From assembly GCA_946187555.1 (NCBI GenBank), contig CAMHQP010000002.1, forward strand, positions 1 to 64,000: 64,000 nucleotides of DNA, written 5' to 3'. Below the pieces are notes generated by a model that did no database searches, was not told the DNA's origin, and was given only the letters and a program-made list of their open reading frames with translations. The stretch is from an uncultured Bacteroidales bacterium. Lineage in GTDB: Bacteria; Bacteroidota; Bacteroidia; Bacteroidales; Paludibacteraceae. Position numbers and translations under genes: made by a program. Shown here in pieces: positions 8,238 through 17,385 of this stretch. Every line of letters begins with the position of its first letter. Positions within the stretch are counted from its first letter, which is position 1.

Positions 8238-10510
8238 TATTATTTTGTAGTTCCATTATTCCCATGCAGGCACAGTTGCTCAATACGGAAAATATAGAGA
8301 CCATTCTCTCTGCTATGACCTTGGAGGAAAAAGCCCAACTGCTTGTTGGCGGCGGCAACGACGGCTTTGCCGGAAGCGGTGCTATGATGGGCAATCAGAA
8401 AAAACTGGTAGCCGGTGCCGCCGGCATCACGGTAGAGATACCACGTCTCGGTATCCCGTCTGTTGTACTGACCGACGGACCGGCGGGCGTACATATCGAC
8501 CCCACACGGGAGGGAACCGAAGAGACTTTCTACGCTACTGGTTTCCCTATCGGCACTGCGCTCGCCTCTACCTGGAACACCGAACTGGTAGAACAAGTGG
8601 GACAGGCTATCGGAAACGAGACGCGCGAATACGGTTGCGATATTATTCTCGGTCCGGGAATGAACCTGCACCGCAATCCTCTTTGCGGACGCAATTTCGA
8701 ATACTACTCCGAAGACCCGCTGCTCTCCGGCAAGATAGCAGCAGCTATGGTACGCGGGATACAGAGCCAGGGGGTAGGCGCCTGCCCGAAACATTTTGCC
8801 GTCAATTCCCAGGAGTCGGACCGCACCAAGGTGGACGAACGCCTCTCCGTGCAAGCGCTGCGCGAACTCTATCTGCGTGGGTTTGAGATCATGGTGCGGG
8901 AGTCGCAACCCTGGTCTGTCATGTCGTCCTACAACCGGATCAACGGCGAGTTTACCCAGCAGAGCTATGCGCTGCTCACTACCATCCTTCGCCGGGAATG
9001 GGGATTTGACGGGGTGGTGCTGACCGACTGGACCGGAGTACGGAATACCGCTATGCAGGTCTCAGCCGGCAACGACCTCATGATGCCCGGCTATCCACGG
9101 CAGGTCGAAGATATTATCGCTGCCGTCCGCAACGGCACCCTGCCTATTGCGGATGTGGACACCTGTGTGCGGAGAATGTTACAACTGATTGTCCGTACTC
9201 CGAGGTGTAAGAAATATCCCTATTCCAATCACCCGGATCTTGCCGCGCACGCCGCTGTTACACGGCAGAATGCTGCAGAAGGAATGGTGTTGCTCAAAAA
9301 CGACGGAGACACCCTTCCGCTCCGGCCGGAGATACGTACCATAGCTCTCTTCGGGGTGAATAGTTATGATTTCTTCTCCGGCGGTCTCGGCTCCGGCTGC
9401 GTCCATACGCCTTATGTGGTGGATTTGCTCACTGGGCTGACCGATGCCGGTATAGCTGCTACGCCGGCTTTGACCGCACTCTATCAGGCATATATCCCCT
9501 TTGCTACCCTCAAACTGCGGGCGGACAAAGATCCGCTGATGTGGTTCTTGGATCAAGGGCAACCCAAACTGCCGGAGATGGAGGTGTCCGAACAGATGAT
9601 CAACAGCGAGGTGCAGCACGCCGATGCCGCAATCATCACACTCGGCAGACAAGCCGGCGAAGGACTCGATCGTACAATAGAGGACGATTTTAATCTTACC
9701 GCGGAGGAACACAGGCTCCTTTCGCGCGTCAGCGAGGTCTTCCGGCGTGAACGCAAACCCGTTATTGTGGTTGTCAACTCCGGCTCGGTCATCGAGACTG
9801 CATCGTGGCAGGCATACGCGGATGCTATCCTGGTGGCATGGCAGCCTGGTGAAGAAGGAGGCAACAGCGTCGCAGATATTCTTACCGGAAAAATCAGCCC
9901 GTCCGGCAAACTGACAATGACCTGGCCCGTAGCGTGCTCGGACCACCCGTCCACACGCAATTTCCCCAAACCGATGTCGCTCTATGACTACAAGGAGCGG
10001 GAGAACTGGGGAACGCCTATCGAGTTTGTGCATTATACCGACCATGCCGAGGGAATGGATGTCGGTTACCGCTATTTCAATACATGCAAACGTCCCGTTG
10101 CCTATCCATTCGGCTTCGGACTGAGTTATACCACCTTCGAATACAGCCGTCCGTCTGCTAAGAGGCAGGGCGACGAAGTGCTCCTCTCTGTTACCATCCG
10201 CAATACCGGTGCAAGAAGCGGCAAAGAGGTGGTGCAGGTCTATATGCAATCCGGCTATTCTCCGCTCGTGGCGTTCGCTAAAACACGTGATTTGCAACCG
10301 GGAGAAAACGAGACACTCACCATGCGTGTTCCGCTGCGTTACCTTGCATCTTTGGATGAGGCAAACAGTCAGTGGCTACTGCCGTCCGGCGAATATACGT
10401 TCGCTTTTGCCGCCTCGTCAAGAGACATACGGCAAACAGCGAAAACGAAACTGCCTGCATTCACCGAACCGGTCCATGCTGTGCTATTACCCAATCAAAC
10501 CAACAAATAA
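8219..10510 (+). CDS. GH3 beta-glycosidase, secreted
   Basis: 763 residues with a signal peptide (MRKFIVILFCSSIIPMQAQ). Family GH3 is clear: VVLTDGPAGVH, GPGMNLHRNPLCGRNFEYYS, KHFAVNSQE, and nucleophile Asp270 in GVVLTDWTGV. The C-terminal (alpha/beta)6 sandwich holds GEGLDR, and a fibronectin-III-like domain (GFGLSYTTFEY onward) closes the protein. Retaining exo-acting beta-glucosidases or beta-mannosidases fit; in a mannan operon it may remove terminal glucose from glucomannan oligosaccharides. Substrate cannot be settled from sequence. The start lies inside the end of the GH26-GH5 gene, arguing for translational coupling. A large antisense frame over 9179-10297 is a shadow. Confidence 0.92.
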   Translation: MRKFIVILFCSSIIPMQAQLLNTENIETILSAMTLEEKAQLLVGGGNDGFAGSGAMMGNQKKLVAGAAGITVEIPRLGIPSVVLTDGPAGVHIDPTREGTEETFYATGFPIGTALASTWNTELVEQVGQAIGNETREYGCDIILGPGMNLHRNPLCGRNFEYYSEDPLLSGKIAAAMVRGIQSQGVGACPKHFAVNSQESDRTKVDERLSVQALRELYLRGFEIMVRESQPWSVMSSYNRINGEFTQQSYALLTTILRREWGFDGVVLTDWTGVRNTAMQVSAGNDLMMPGYPRQVEDIIAAVRNGTLPIADVDTCVRRMLQLIVRTPRCKKYPYSNHPDLAAHAAVTRQNAAEGMVLLKNDGDTLPLRPEIRTIALFGVNSYDFFSGGLGSGCVHTPYVVDLLTGLTDAGIAATPALTALYQAYIPFATLKLRADKDPLMWFLDQGQPKLPEMEVSEQMINSEVQHADAAIITLGRQAGEGLDRTIEDDFNLTAEEHRLLSRVSEVFRRERKPVIVVVNSGSVIETASWQAYADAILVAWQPGEEGGNSVADILTGKISPSGKLTMTWPVACSDHPSTRNFPKPMSLYDYKERENWGTPIEFVHYTDHAEGMDVGYRYFNTCKRPVAYPFGFGLSYTTFEYSRPSAKRQGDEVLLSVTIRNTGARSGKEVVQVYMQSGYSPLVAFAKTRDLQPGENETLTMRVPLRYLASLDEANSQWLLPSGEYTFAFAASSRDIRQTAKTKLPAFTEPVHAVLLPNQTNK

Positions 10511-10517
10511 TTCTAAT

Positions 10518-12665
10518 ATGAAAAAAATCCTTTGTACTTTGTACTTTGTCGCCTTGTCCCTTTGCCTGGCTTCGGCGACGGAGACAACCTTGTATTCCGA
10601 AGAGTTTACCTGTACGGACGATTGGTCCGGTTTTGCACAGATCGAGAAAGCTGCCCTCTCGGGTGCCACTGCAGGTGACCAAATCAATGTCTATGTCACC
10701 GCTATCAGTGCCGGAACAGAATGGCCGCAAGTCGCACTGCAGTATGTCGATGCAGCATGGGAATGGCATGATTTTGCAGATCCACACTCTTATGGCTTAT
10801 GGGATCAGACTGCTCCTGTTAAAGCGTCTATTGAACTGACGCAAGCCATGCTGGACAATGTAGAGGATGGACTTTATCTTATTGTTAAGGGTGCCGGCTT
10901 TACTGCTAACCTGATCACCCTCACCCACACGCCTTCGGAAGCCGGTAGCACCCAATCCATCTGGAGCGGTTCCAAAGATTTCGGTAACGCATGGGGCGAA
11001 TGGGAGACGCTCTCCGCATCGCTCTTCGCCAATGCCGTAGAAGGTCAACTGCTGCGTTTCCGCTTCACCGACCTCCGTGCCGGTGCACAACTCAAAGTAG
11101 GACGTTCCGATTGGGAAGTGATGGACGACACGGAGATCGTCAACCTCAGCGGTCGCTACCAGGACTTCACCGTCACTGCCACCATGCTGGCTAAACTCAA
11201 AGCCAACGGTACTATCATCAGCGGTTTAGGATTCACTCTGACCGAAGTGCTGCTCATTAACCCGGCTGACCTCCGAACGCTCAACCTTTTCGTACCGGTT
11301 ACCGACAACTGGACATATGCCGCACGTCCGTCCTTTACTATCCACGTAGAAAACCCCTATGACGAAGCGGTTACTGCCAATGCAGAGATAGAGATAGCTA
11401 CCGATAAGATGGCACCGGTGGATACATTGCACGCGGTGGTGAATATCCCGGCTAACGGTTCAGACAATATCGTCTTTACGACCGAAAACGACCTCGAAGC
11501 AGGTTTCTATAAAGCCACCTGCATCGTCAACGATGATCTGGCACGCGCTTTTGTTTTTGCTATCAACCCGACTGCAGCCGTTTCCGCTCCGGACGCGCAA
11601 GCTGACTTCGCTTCATTTTGGGCTGCGGCTAAGACCCAACTCGAAGCCATCGAGATGAACCCTGTCCTCACCGAGATAACCGCCAAATCGACGGCAGCAC
11701 GTAAAGTTTATCTCGTGGAGTTCAACTCCATCCCCGATGGCCTCACCGGTGACCCGGTAGTTGTTCGCGGATACTACTGCGAGCCCCAAGACGGACAACC
11801 GCACCCCGTCATCATGCACTATCTCGGTTATGACTCCGGTTATCGTCCGGGTGGTCAGGATGTCAAACCTTACTGCCCCTCCGGTGATGCGGAACCGACC
11901 TATGCCGAGTTCTATCTCTCTACCCGTGGACAGAGTATCAATAACCGTGCGGCCGAAGAACGCGAAGCAGACGGTAAGGGTGATTTCGTGAACACTTACG
12001 GAGACTGGTTTGCCTTCCACTTCGGCGACAAGGACAGTTACTACTACCGCGGTGCGTTCATGGATTGCGTGCAGGCCATCCGTTTCATGGCAACCCGCCC
12101 GACTTCGGATATGAACAACCTCTTCGGTGAAGGTCAGAGTCAAGGAGGAGCATTCACCTATGCGGCAGCTGCACTGAGTGATCATCCATTCCGTGCGATC
12201 GCACCGGGTATCGCTTTCCTCGGTGACTTCCCCGACTATTTCGATATTGTCAACTGGCCGGCATACGTGGCTCGTGAGAACCAAGGCACCATGACCGATG
12301 CCGAGATGTTCGCCTTCCTCTCGTATTTCGATACCAAGAACCTCGCACCGTCCATCACGGCGGCTACGTACGCATGCCTCGGTCTCCAAGACAATGTCTG
12401 CCCGCCGCATACGAATATCGCACCCTATAACAACCTCACCGTCACCGATAAACAACTCGTCATCAACCCCGAACTGATGCATCAGGTTTCCGGTACGTGG
12501 TACAACGAGATGATGGCTTTCTTTGCCGCTCATATGGACAATACCCCCACAGGAGTGGAGAGTATTCAGCATTCAGTTGTCAGCAATCAGAAATACTTTC
12601 GCAACGGACAAATGATCATTGTTCGTGATAACAAAATCTATAACGCATTAGGTCAACAATTATGA
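10518..12665 (+). CDS. CE7-type acetyl esterase with N-terminal repeat modules
   Basis: 715 residues from ATG 10518, eight bases after the GH3 stop; upstream in-frame codons lie inside GH3 and are rejected. Order of parts: signal peptide (1-22), two WxG modules (about 25-138 and 141-255; the second opens SIWSGSKDFGNAWGEWETL), a beta-sandwich (about 258-350), then an AXE1/CE7 esterase domain. The nucleophile is Ser541 in GEGQSQGGAF; the acid is probably in CLGLQDNVCPPHT and the His in the following ELMHQVSG region. The C-terminus RNGQMIIVRDNKIYNALGQ is the shared secretion-like tail. It probably removes acetyl groups from acetylated mannan. The stop overlaps the GH130 start by 4 bases. Confidence 0.87.
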   Translation: MKKILCTLYFVALSLCLASATETTLYSEEFTCTDDWSGFAQIEKAALSGATAGDQINVYVTAISAGTEWPQVALQYVDAAWEWHDFADPHSYGLWDQTAPVKASIELTQAMLDNVEDGLYLIVKGAGFTANLITLTHTPSEAGSTQSIWSGSKDFGNAWGEWETLSASLFANAVEGQLLRFRFTDLRAGAQLKVGRSDWEVMDDTEIVNLSGRYQDFTVTATMLAKLKANGTIISGLGFTLTEVLLINPADLRTLNLFVPVTDNWTYAARPSFTIHVENPYDEAVTANAEIEIATDKMAPVDTLHAVVNIPANGSDNIVFTTENDLEAGFYKATCIVNDDLARAFVFAINPTAAVSAPDAQADFASFWAAAKTQLEAIEMNPVLTEITAKSTAARKVYLVEFNSIPDGLTGDPVVVRGYYCEPQDGQPHPVIMHYLGYDSGYRPGGQDVKPYCPSGDAEPTYAEFYLSTRGQSINNRAAEEREADGKGDFVNTYGDWFAFHFGDKDSYYYRGAFMDCVQAIRFMATRPTSDMNNLFGEGQSQGGAFTYAAAALSDHPFRAIAPGIAFLGDFPDYFDIVNWPAYVARENQGTMTDAEMFAFLSYFDTKNLAPSITAATYACLGLQDNVCPPHTNIAPYNNLTVTDKQLVINPELMHQVSGTWYNEMMAFFAAHMDNTPTGVESIQHSVVSNQKYFRNGQMIIVRDNKIYNALGQQL

Positions 12666-13825
12666 AATACGCAGATAAAGTAAAAGCGCTTCGCGAAGCG
12701 CATGAATCGTTCTTGGCACTCAAGAACGAACCCGTAGAGTTCAGTAACGGTATTTATCAGAAATACCAGTATCCCATCCTCACCGCGGAACACACACCGC
12801 TCGAATGGCGATATGACTTCAATGAGAAAGACAACCCCTTCCTCATGCAGCGCATCATGATGAATGCGGTCCTCAATGCCGGAGCCATCAAGTTCAACGG
12901 CAAATACACCGTTGTAGCTCGCGTGGAAGGAGCAGATCGCAAGTCTTTCTTCGCCGTAGCGCAGTCCGACAACGGTATCGACGGTTGGCGGTTCTGGGAT
13001 GAACCGATCACCATGCCCGATGGCGAGAACGCACCTGCGACCAACGTCTATGACATGCGTCTCACGCAGCACGAAGATGGCTTTATCTATGGCATCTTCT
13101 GCGTCGAGCGTCACGACGAGACCAAACCCTTCGACACCTCTGCCGCTACCGCTGCGGCCGGTATAGCGCGCACCAAAGACCTCATTCATTGGGAGCGTCT
13201 CAAAGACCTCTCGTCCCTCTGCCAGCAGCGTAACGTCGTCCTCCATCCGGAGTTTGTAGATGGCAAATACGCCCTCTATACCCGTCCCCAAGACGGCTTT
13301 ATCGACACCGGAAAGGGTGGCGGCATCGGTTGGACGCTCACGGAGGACATCTGCCATGCGGAGGTACGCAACGAACGTATCATCTTCGGTCGTAATTACC
13401 ATACCATCTATGAGGTCAAGAACGGCGAAGGACCGGCTCCTATCAAGACCGCCCAAGGCTGGCTTCATCTTGCACACGGTGTACGCAACACTGCTGACGG
13501 TCTGCGTTATGTGCTCTATATGTACATGACTGCACTTGATGACCCGACCCGCATCATTGCCAAACCCGGCGGTTGGTTCCTCATCCCCGAAGGATACGAA
13601 TACATCGGTGATGTGATGAACGTCGCCTTCGCCAACGGTTGGATAGCGGACGAAGATGGCAAAGTCTTCATCTACTACGCTTCGGCAGACACCCGCCTCC
13701 ATGTAGCCACCACTACTGTGGAGCAGCTTCTTGACTACTGCCTTCATACCCCCGAAGACGGTCTTACCACCGGAGCTTCCGTCGAGACCATCAAAGCCCT
13801 CATCGCAAAAAATCATAAATCATAA
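12662..13825 (+). CDS. GH130 4-O-beta-D-mannosyl-D-glucose phosphorylase
   Basis: 387 residues, no signal peptide, so cytoplasmic. The sequence matches GH130 subfamily 1: EPVEFSNGIYQKYQYPILTAEHTP, NAVLNAGAIKFNGKY, VARVEGADRKSFFAVA and the MRLTQHEDG stretch. GH130_1 phosphorylases split beta-1,4-mannosylglucose with inorganic phosphate into alpha-mannose 1-phosphate and glucose. The adjacent epimerase gene supplies that substrate from mannobiose, the pathway described in Bacteroides fragilis. It overlaps the esterase gene by 4 bases. The 14-base gap to the transporter gene contains an AAATCATAAATTTG-type repeat. A full-length antisense frame exists over the same bases and is a coding shadow. 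Confidence 0.92.
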   Translation: MKYADKVKALREAHESFLALKNEPVEFSNGIYQKYQYPILTAEHTPLEWRYDFNEKDNPFLMQRIMMNAVLNAGAIKFNGKYTVVARVEGADRKSFFAVAQSDNGIDGWRFWDEPITMPDGENAPATNVYDMRLTQHEDGFIYGIFCVERHDETKPFDTSAATAAAGIARTKDLIHWERLKDLSSLCQQRNVVLHPEFVDGKYALYTRPQDGFIDTGKGGGIGWTLTEDICHAEVRNERIIFGRNYHTIYEVKNGEGPAPIKTAQGWLHLAHGVRNTADGLRYVLYMYMTALDDPTRIIAKPGGWFLIPEGYEYIGDVMNVAFANGWIADEDGKVFIYYASADTRLHVATTTVEQLLDYCLHTPEDGLTTGASVETIKALIAKNHKS

Positions 13826-13842
13826 ATTTGAAATCCTAAATG
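13806..13842. repeat. AAATCATAAAT-type short tandem repeat between GH130 and transporter
   Basis: The end of the GH130 gene and the gap to the next start read as a run of AAATCATAAAT units with variant AAATTTGAAATC. The same repeat family recurs at 6036-6070 and 25711-25755. It covers the stop of one gene and the start region of the next. Confidence 0.6.
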
Positions 13843-15231
13843 CGTAAGCTCCTCCGTCATATAGGTTACGGTTTCGGCGATATGTCCTCGTCGATGTTCT
13901 GGAAAGTGTTTTCCTATTATCTGCCGTTCTTTTACAGCAATATCTTCGGTCTCTCGCTCAAAGATGCCGGGGTCATCCTGCTCGTCACCCGTATCTGGGA
14001 TGCCGTGTCTGACCCGATGATGGGTATCCTGGCTGACCGAACGAACACACGATGGGGCAAATACCGTCCGTACCTGCTCTTTGTGGCTCCGCTGTTCTCC
14101 ATCGCCGGCATCCTGCTCTTTACTACACCCGACTGGTCGTATGGCGCAAAGCTCGTTTGGGCATACGTCACCTACATCCTCATGATGACCGTCTATACCG
14201 GTATCAACGTGCCCTACGGAGCTATGCTCGGCGTCATGACTGATGACTCCAACGAGAAGACCGTCTATTCGTCTTTCCGTATGTTCTTTGCCTACGGCGG
14301 GTCGTTCCTCGCGCTCTTCCTGTGGGAGCCCCTGTGTAATGCCCTCGGCGGGTACAACAGCCCCCAAGGATGGTTCTGGGCAATGGTCGTCATAGCCTCC
14401 GCATGCTTCCTCCTCTTCCTCTGCTGTTTCTCGCTGACTAAGGAAGAGCTCAAAACGGTCTCTACCGTCTCTATCGGTAAAGATTTCAAGTCCCTCCTGT
14501 CGAACAAACCATGGTGGATACTCATCGGCGCAGCACTCTGTTTCAACCTCTTCTGTACTGTCCGCGGGGCTACTGTCGCGTATTATTTCGCGGATATCAT
14601 CCCTGCCGGAGCACGACTGGCTATCGGGCCGTGGTCGTTTCTCTTTTATGCCGGACTCTTCCTCGCCGTCGGCGAAGTGAGCAACATGATAGGTGTAGCA
14701 GTCTGCGTACCCCTCGCAGCGCGGTTCGGTAAGAAATCGACCTTCATCGCGGTCAACATCGGGCTCTGCATCCTGTCCGTCCTGTTCTTCTTTATCCCGA
14801 TGTCGCAGACAGGTTTCTGGCTCATGCTCATCGCGCAGGTACTCATCTCTATCCTCACCGGTGTCATGTCACCCCTCGTATGGTCCATGTATGCCGATGT
14901 GAGCGACTATGCGGAGCAACGCTTCAAAACAGCCTCCACAGGTCTCATCTTCTCCTCTTCGTCCATGGCGCAGAAATTCGGTGGCGCTATCGGCGGTTCG
15001 GCCGCCTTATGGCTGCTCGCCGGCTTCGGCTATATAACCGACCCTGCACTCACCTCCGCTGCCACCTTTGCCGGACAACCCGAGGATGCCCTCACTTGTC
15101 TGAAGTGCCTCATGTCATTCATACCGGCGCTTGTCAGCCTCATCGCCGTGCTCGTCGTGTCATTCTATCCACTCACGACGGCACGCATGAAAGAAATAGA
15201 TGCTCAACTTCAAATACAACGCGCACAATGA
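13840..15231 (+). CDS. GPH-family sugar:cation symporter
   Basis: 463 residues, twelve predicted membrane segments, no cleavable signal. The first part matches glycoside-pentoside-hexuronide symporters: GYGFGDMSSSMFW, then the conserved DAVSDPMMGILADRT and RWGKYRPYLL loop between segments 2 and 3, and a second-half YADVSDYAE motif. Located between the mannosylglucose phosphorylase and the epimerase, it most likely imports mannobiose or short manno-oligosaccharides across the inner membrane. The exact coupling ion is not known. The stop overlaps the epimerase start by 4 bases. Confidence 0.9.
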   Translation: MRKLLRHIGYGFGDMSSSMFWKVFSYYLPFFYSNIFGLSLKDAGVILLVTRIWDAVSDPMMGILADRTNTRWGKYRPYLLFVAPLFSIAGILLFTTPDWSYGAKLVWAYVTYILMMTVYTGINVPYGAMLGVMTDDSNEKTVYSSFRMFFAYGGSFLALFLWEPLCNALGGYNSPQGWFWAMVVIASACFLLFLCCFSLTKEELKTVSTVSIGKDFKSLLSNKPWWILIGAALCFNLFCTVRGATVAYYFADIIPAGARLAIGPWSFLFYAGLFLAVGEVSNMIGVAVCVPLAARFGKKSTFIAVNIGLCILSVLFFFIPMSQTGFWLMLIAQVLISILTGVMSPLVWSMYADVSDYAEQRFKTASTGLIFSSSSMAQKFGGAIGGSAALWLLAGFGYITDPALTSAATFAGQPEDALTCLKCLMSFIPALVSLIAVLVVSFYPLTTARMKEIDAQLQIQRAQ

Positions 15232-16385
15232 CCCCTTCTGAATTAAAACAGTCTGCGCAGCAGATATTGGAGAATAACATCCTCCGCTTCTGGTCGGAAC
15301 ACATGGTCGATAACGAACATGGAGGGTTCTATGGTCGCATGGACGGAAACAACATCCTCCATCCCGAAGCCGAGAAAGGAGCCGTGCTTAACGCCCGTAT
15401 CTTGTGGACGTTCGCTTCCGCGACGCGCATCCTCCATCGTATGCCTTATCGCATCCTTGCCGCACGAGCCAAAGACTCCCTTATCACGCATTTCATGGAT
15501 CCCCAATATGGAGGGGTTTATTGGTCACTTAATGCCGATGGTTCACCCCTTGACACCAAGAAACAAACCTATGCCATTGCCTTTGCAATCTACGGTCTGG
15601 TAGAGTACCATCGCGCTACCGGAGATAAAGAAGCCCTCGATACGGCGATTCGACTCTTCGAAGATATCGAAGCACACGCTTTCGATGCCGTGAACGTAGG
15701 CTACATCGAAGCCCTCACACGCGACTGGCAACCCATCGCCGATATGCGACTCTCCGAATCGGATGAGAACGGTTCGCGCACCATGAACACCCATCTCCAT
15801 GTGCTCGAAGCATACACTAACCTCTATCGTGTGTACAAAGACCCCCGCGTAGCGCAACAACTGCGCGTACTCATCTCCATCTTCGTCAACCGACTCTTCA
15901 ACCCTGCTAACGGACACCTAGGCTTGTTCTTTGACGATGAATGGAAACCCCTCACCGGTAACCCGTCACCCGTAACCCGTCACCTTTATAGCCCCGGACA
16001 TGATATCGAGGCCGCATGGCTCCTTCGTGAAGCACTCATCGTACTCGGAGACCAAGAACTCCTGCAACAGACCCTTCCCGTCTGCCGACGACTCGCAGTG
16101 GCAGCACGAGATGGTATTCTCAAAGAAACACAATGGTGGTGCTACGCAGAAGCCGTGGTCGGATATGTCGATCAATACCAGGACATCCGTGACCCGCATC
16201 AATGGCTGATGGCTCTCAAAGCCTTCGATTTCATCCAATCGCATCTCCTTGACCGCGAACACGGTGAGTGGTTCTGGTCCATCCTTCCCGATGGCACACC
16301 CGACCGATCCAACGACAAAGCCGGGTTCTGGAAATGTCCCTACCATAATTCCCGCATGTGTTACGAGTTAATAGAAAGATTATAA
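15228..16385 (+). CDS. cellobiose/mannobiose 2-epimerase (AGE family)
   Basis: 385 residues from ATG 15228 (ATGA overlap with the transporter stop); upstream in-frame codons lie inside that gene. It is an (alpha/alpha)6-barrel N-acylglucosamine 2-epimerase-type protein with features of cellobiose 2-epimerase: NENNILRFW-like opening, EHGGFYGRMDG, NARILWTFA, TMNTHLHVLEAYT and the C-terminal KCPYHNSRMCYE. In mannan pathways it converts beta-1,4-mannobiose to mannosylglucose, the substrate of the GH130 enzyme two genes upstream. Cytoplasmic. A GTAACCC/GTCACCC repeat (15951-15987) is inserted in frame and encodes GNPSPVTRH in what is probably a surface loop. Confidence 0.91.
   Translation: MTPSELKQSAQQILENNILRFWSEHMVDNEHGGFYGRMDGNNILHPEAEKGAVLNARILWTFASATRILHRMPYRILAARAKDSLITHFMDPQYGGVYWSLNADGSPLDTKKQTYAIAFAIYGLVEYHRATGDKEALDTAIRLFEDIEAHAFDAVNVGYIEALTRDWQPIADMRLSESDENGSRTMNTHLHVLEAYTNLYRVYKDPRVAQQLRVLISIFVNRLFNPANGHLGLFFDDEWKPLTGNPSPVTRHLYSPGHDIEAAWLLREALIVLGDQELLQQTLPVCRRLAVAARDGILKETQWWCYAEAVVGYVDQYQDIRDPHQWLMALKAFDFIQSHLLDREHGEWFWSILPDGTPDRSNDKAGFWKCPYHNSRMCYELIERL
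15951..15987. repeat. in-frame GTAACCCGTCACCC heptamer repeat inside the epimerase gene
   Basis: The coding sequence contains consecutive seven-base units alternating GTAACCC and GTCACCC. They keep the frame and add residues GNPSPVT. The same unit appears in manA, murE, mazG and the C_GCAxxG gene. Confidence 0.75.
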
Positions 16386-16386
16386 T

Positions 16387-17373
16387 ATGAAACCATATAA
16401 ATTCGATCCGTATCTAAAAACCACCATCTGGGGTGGTTACCAAATAGCCCCGTTCAAGGGCATCTTCACGGCCCAACCCAATATCGGAGAATCATGGGAG
16501 ATATCCGGCGTGCCCGGTCATGAGTCCGTGGCTATTGAGCGAGGCATCATCGGCGATGTCGATCTCGGTCTCAACCTCACCCAACTCATCGACAAATACA
16601 AAGGACTCCTCGTCGGTGACCGCGTATATAAGAAGTTCGGAAACAAATTCCCGCTCCTTGTCAAATTCATCGACTCCCGACAAGACCTCTCCGTCCAAGT
16701 GCATCCCGATGACAAGCTCGCTCAGAAGCGTCACGGCTGCGCCGGAAAAACCGAGATGTGGTACGTCATCAAAGCCGATGTGGGCTCCAAGATTTACGCA
16801 GGTCTTAAGAAACCCATCACGCCCGAAGAGTACGAACGTCTTGTTGCGCCCGTAGCCGGTAACCCCTCACCCGTAACCCCTAACCCCTTCCTGGACGTTA
16901 TCGCTACGCACGAGGCGCACCAGGGAGACCTTTATTTCCTGCCTGCCGGTCGTCTTCATGCCATCGGTGCGGGTAACTTCCTTGCCGAGATACAGCAGAC
17001 CTCGGATATCACCTATCGCGTCTATGACTTCGGTCGCGTCGATGCAGCCGGCAAACCACGCGAGCTGCATATTGAGCAAGCCAAGGAAGCCATTGACTAC
17101 CAGGTTTGGCCCGAGTACCGTACCTCCTACGACTCCACAAAACCCAACTCCGAACTCATTCACTGTCCGTACTTCACCGTCAACCGCGTCGTCGTACAGG
17201 TTGCCGCAGAAGTCGATCTTCATACCGACTCCTTCGTGGTCGTTGTATGTCTCTGGGGCGAAGCAAACATCAACGGCATTCGTGTCAAACAAGGAGAAAC
17301 ACTCCTCGTTCCCGCCTCCGAGAATGTCCTCTACATCTTCGGTAATGCTACTTTCCTTACCGCTACGATGTAA
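16387..17373 (+). CDS. manA: mannose-6-phosphate isomerase, class I
   Basis: 328 residues, the short bacterial type I form. It interconverts mannose 6-phosphate and fructose 6-phosphate using zinc. Visible are KTTIWGGYQIAPFKG near the N-terminus, the metal-site segment SVQVHPDD with GKTEMWYVI, and the catalytic region LPAGRLHAIGAGNFLAEIQQ. Mannose 1-phosphate from GH130 would need a phosphomannomutase, which is not in this window. The gene starts one base after the epimerase stop. A heptamer repeat (16855-16889) is inserted in frame, encoding VAGNPSPVTPNP. Confidence 0.93.
   Translation: MKPYKFDPYLKTTIWGGYQIAPFKGIFTAQPNIGESWEISGVPGHESVAIERGIIGDVDLGLNLTQLIDKYKGLLVGDRVYKKFGNKFPLLVKFIDSRQDLSVQVHPDDKLAQKRHGCAGKTEMWYVIKADVGSKIYAGLKKPITPEEYERLVAPVAGNPSPVTPNPFLDVIATHEAHQGDLYFLPAGRLHAIGAGNFLAEIQQTSDITYRVYDFGRVDAAGKPRELHIEQAKEAIDYQVWPEYRTSYDSTKPNSELIHCPYFTVNRVVVQVAAEVDLHTDSFVVVVCLWGEANINGIRVKQGETLLVPASENVLYIFGNATFLTATM
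16855..16889. repeat. in-frame GTAACCC-type heptamer repeat inside manA
   Basis: Units GTAACCC, CTCACCC, GTAACCC and CTAACCC follow each other within manA and keep the frame. The resulting GNPSPVTPNP peptide lies in a loop between the two cupin parts and resembles the insert in the neighbouring epimerase. Confidence 0.75.
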
Positions 17374-17385
17374 AAACAAATACCT

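Noticed and set aside
9179-10297. 372-residue antisense frame over the GH3 gene
   Set aside because: Shadow of GH3 coding, no recognisable motifs.
12653-13816. 387-residue antisense frame over the GH130 gene
   Set aside because: Exact shadow of a well-conserved enzyme; no family similarity.
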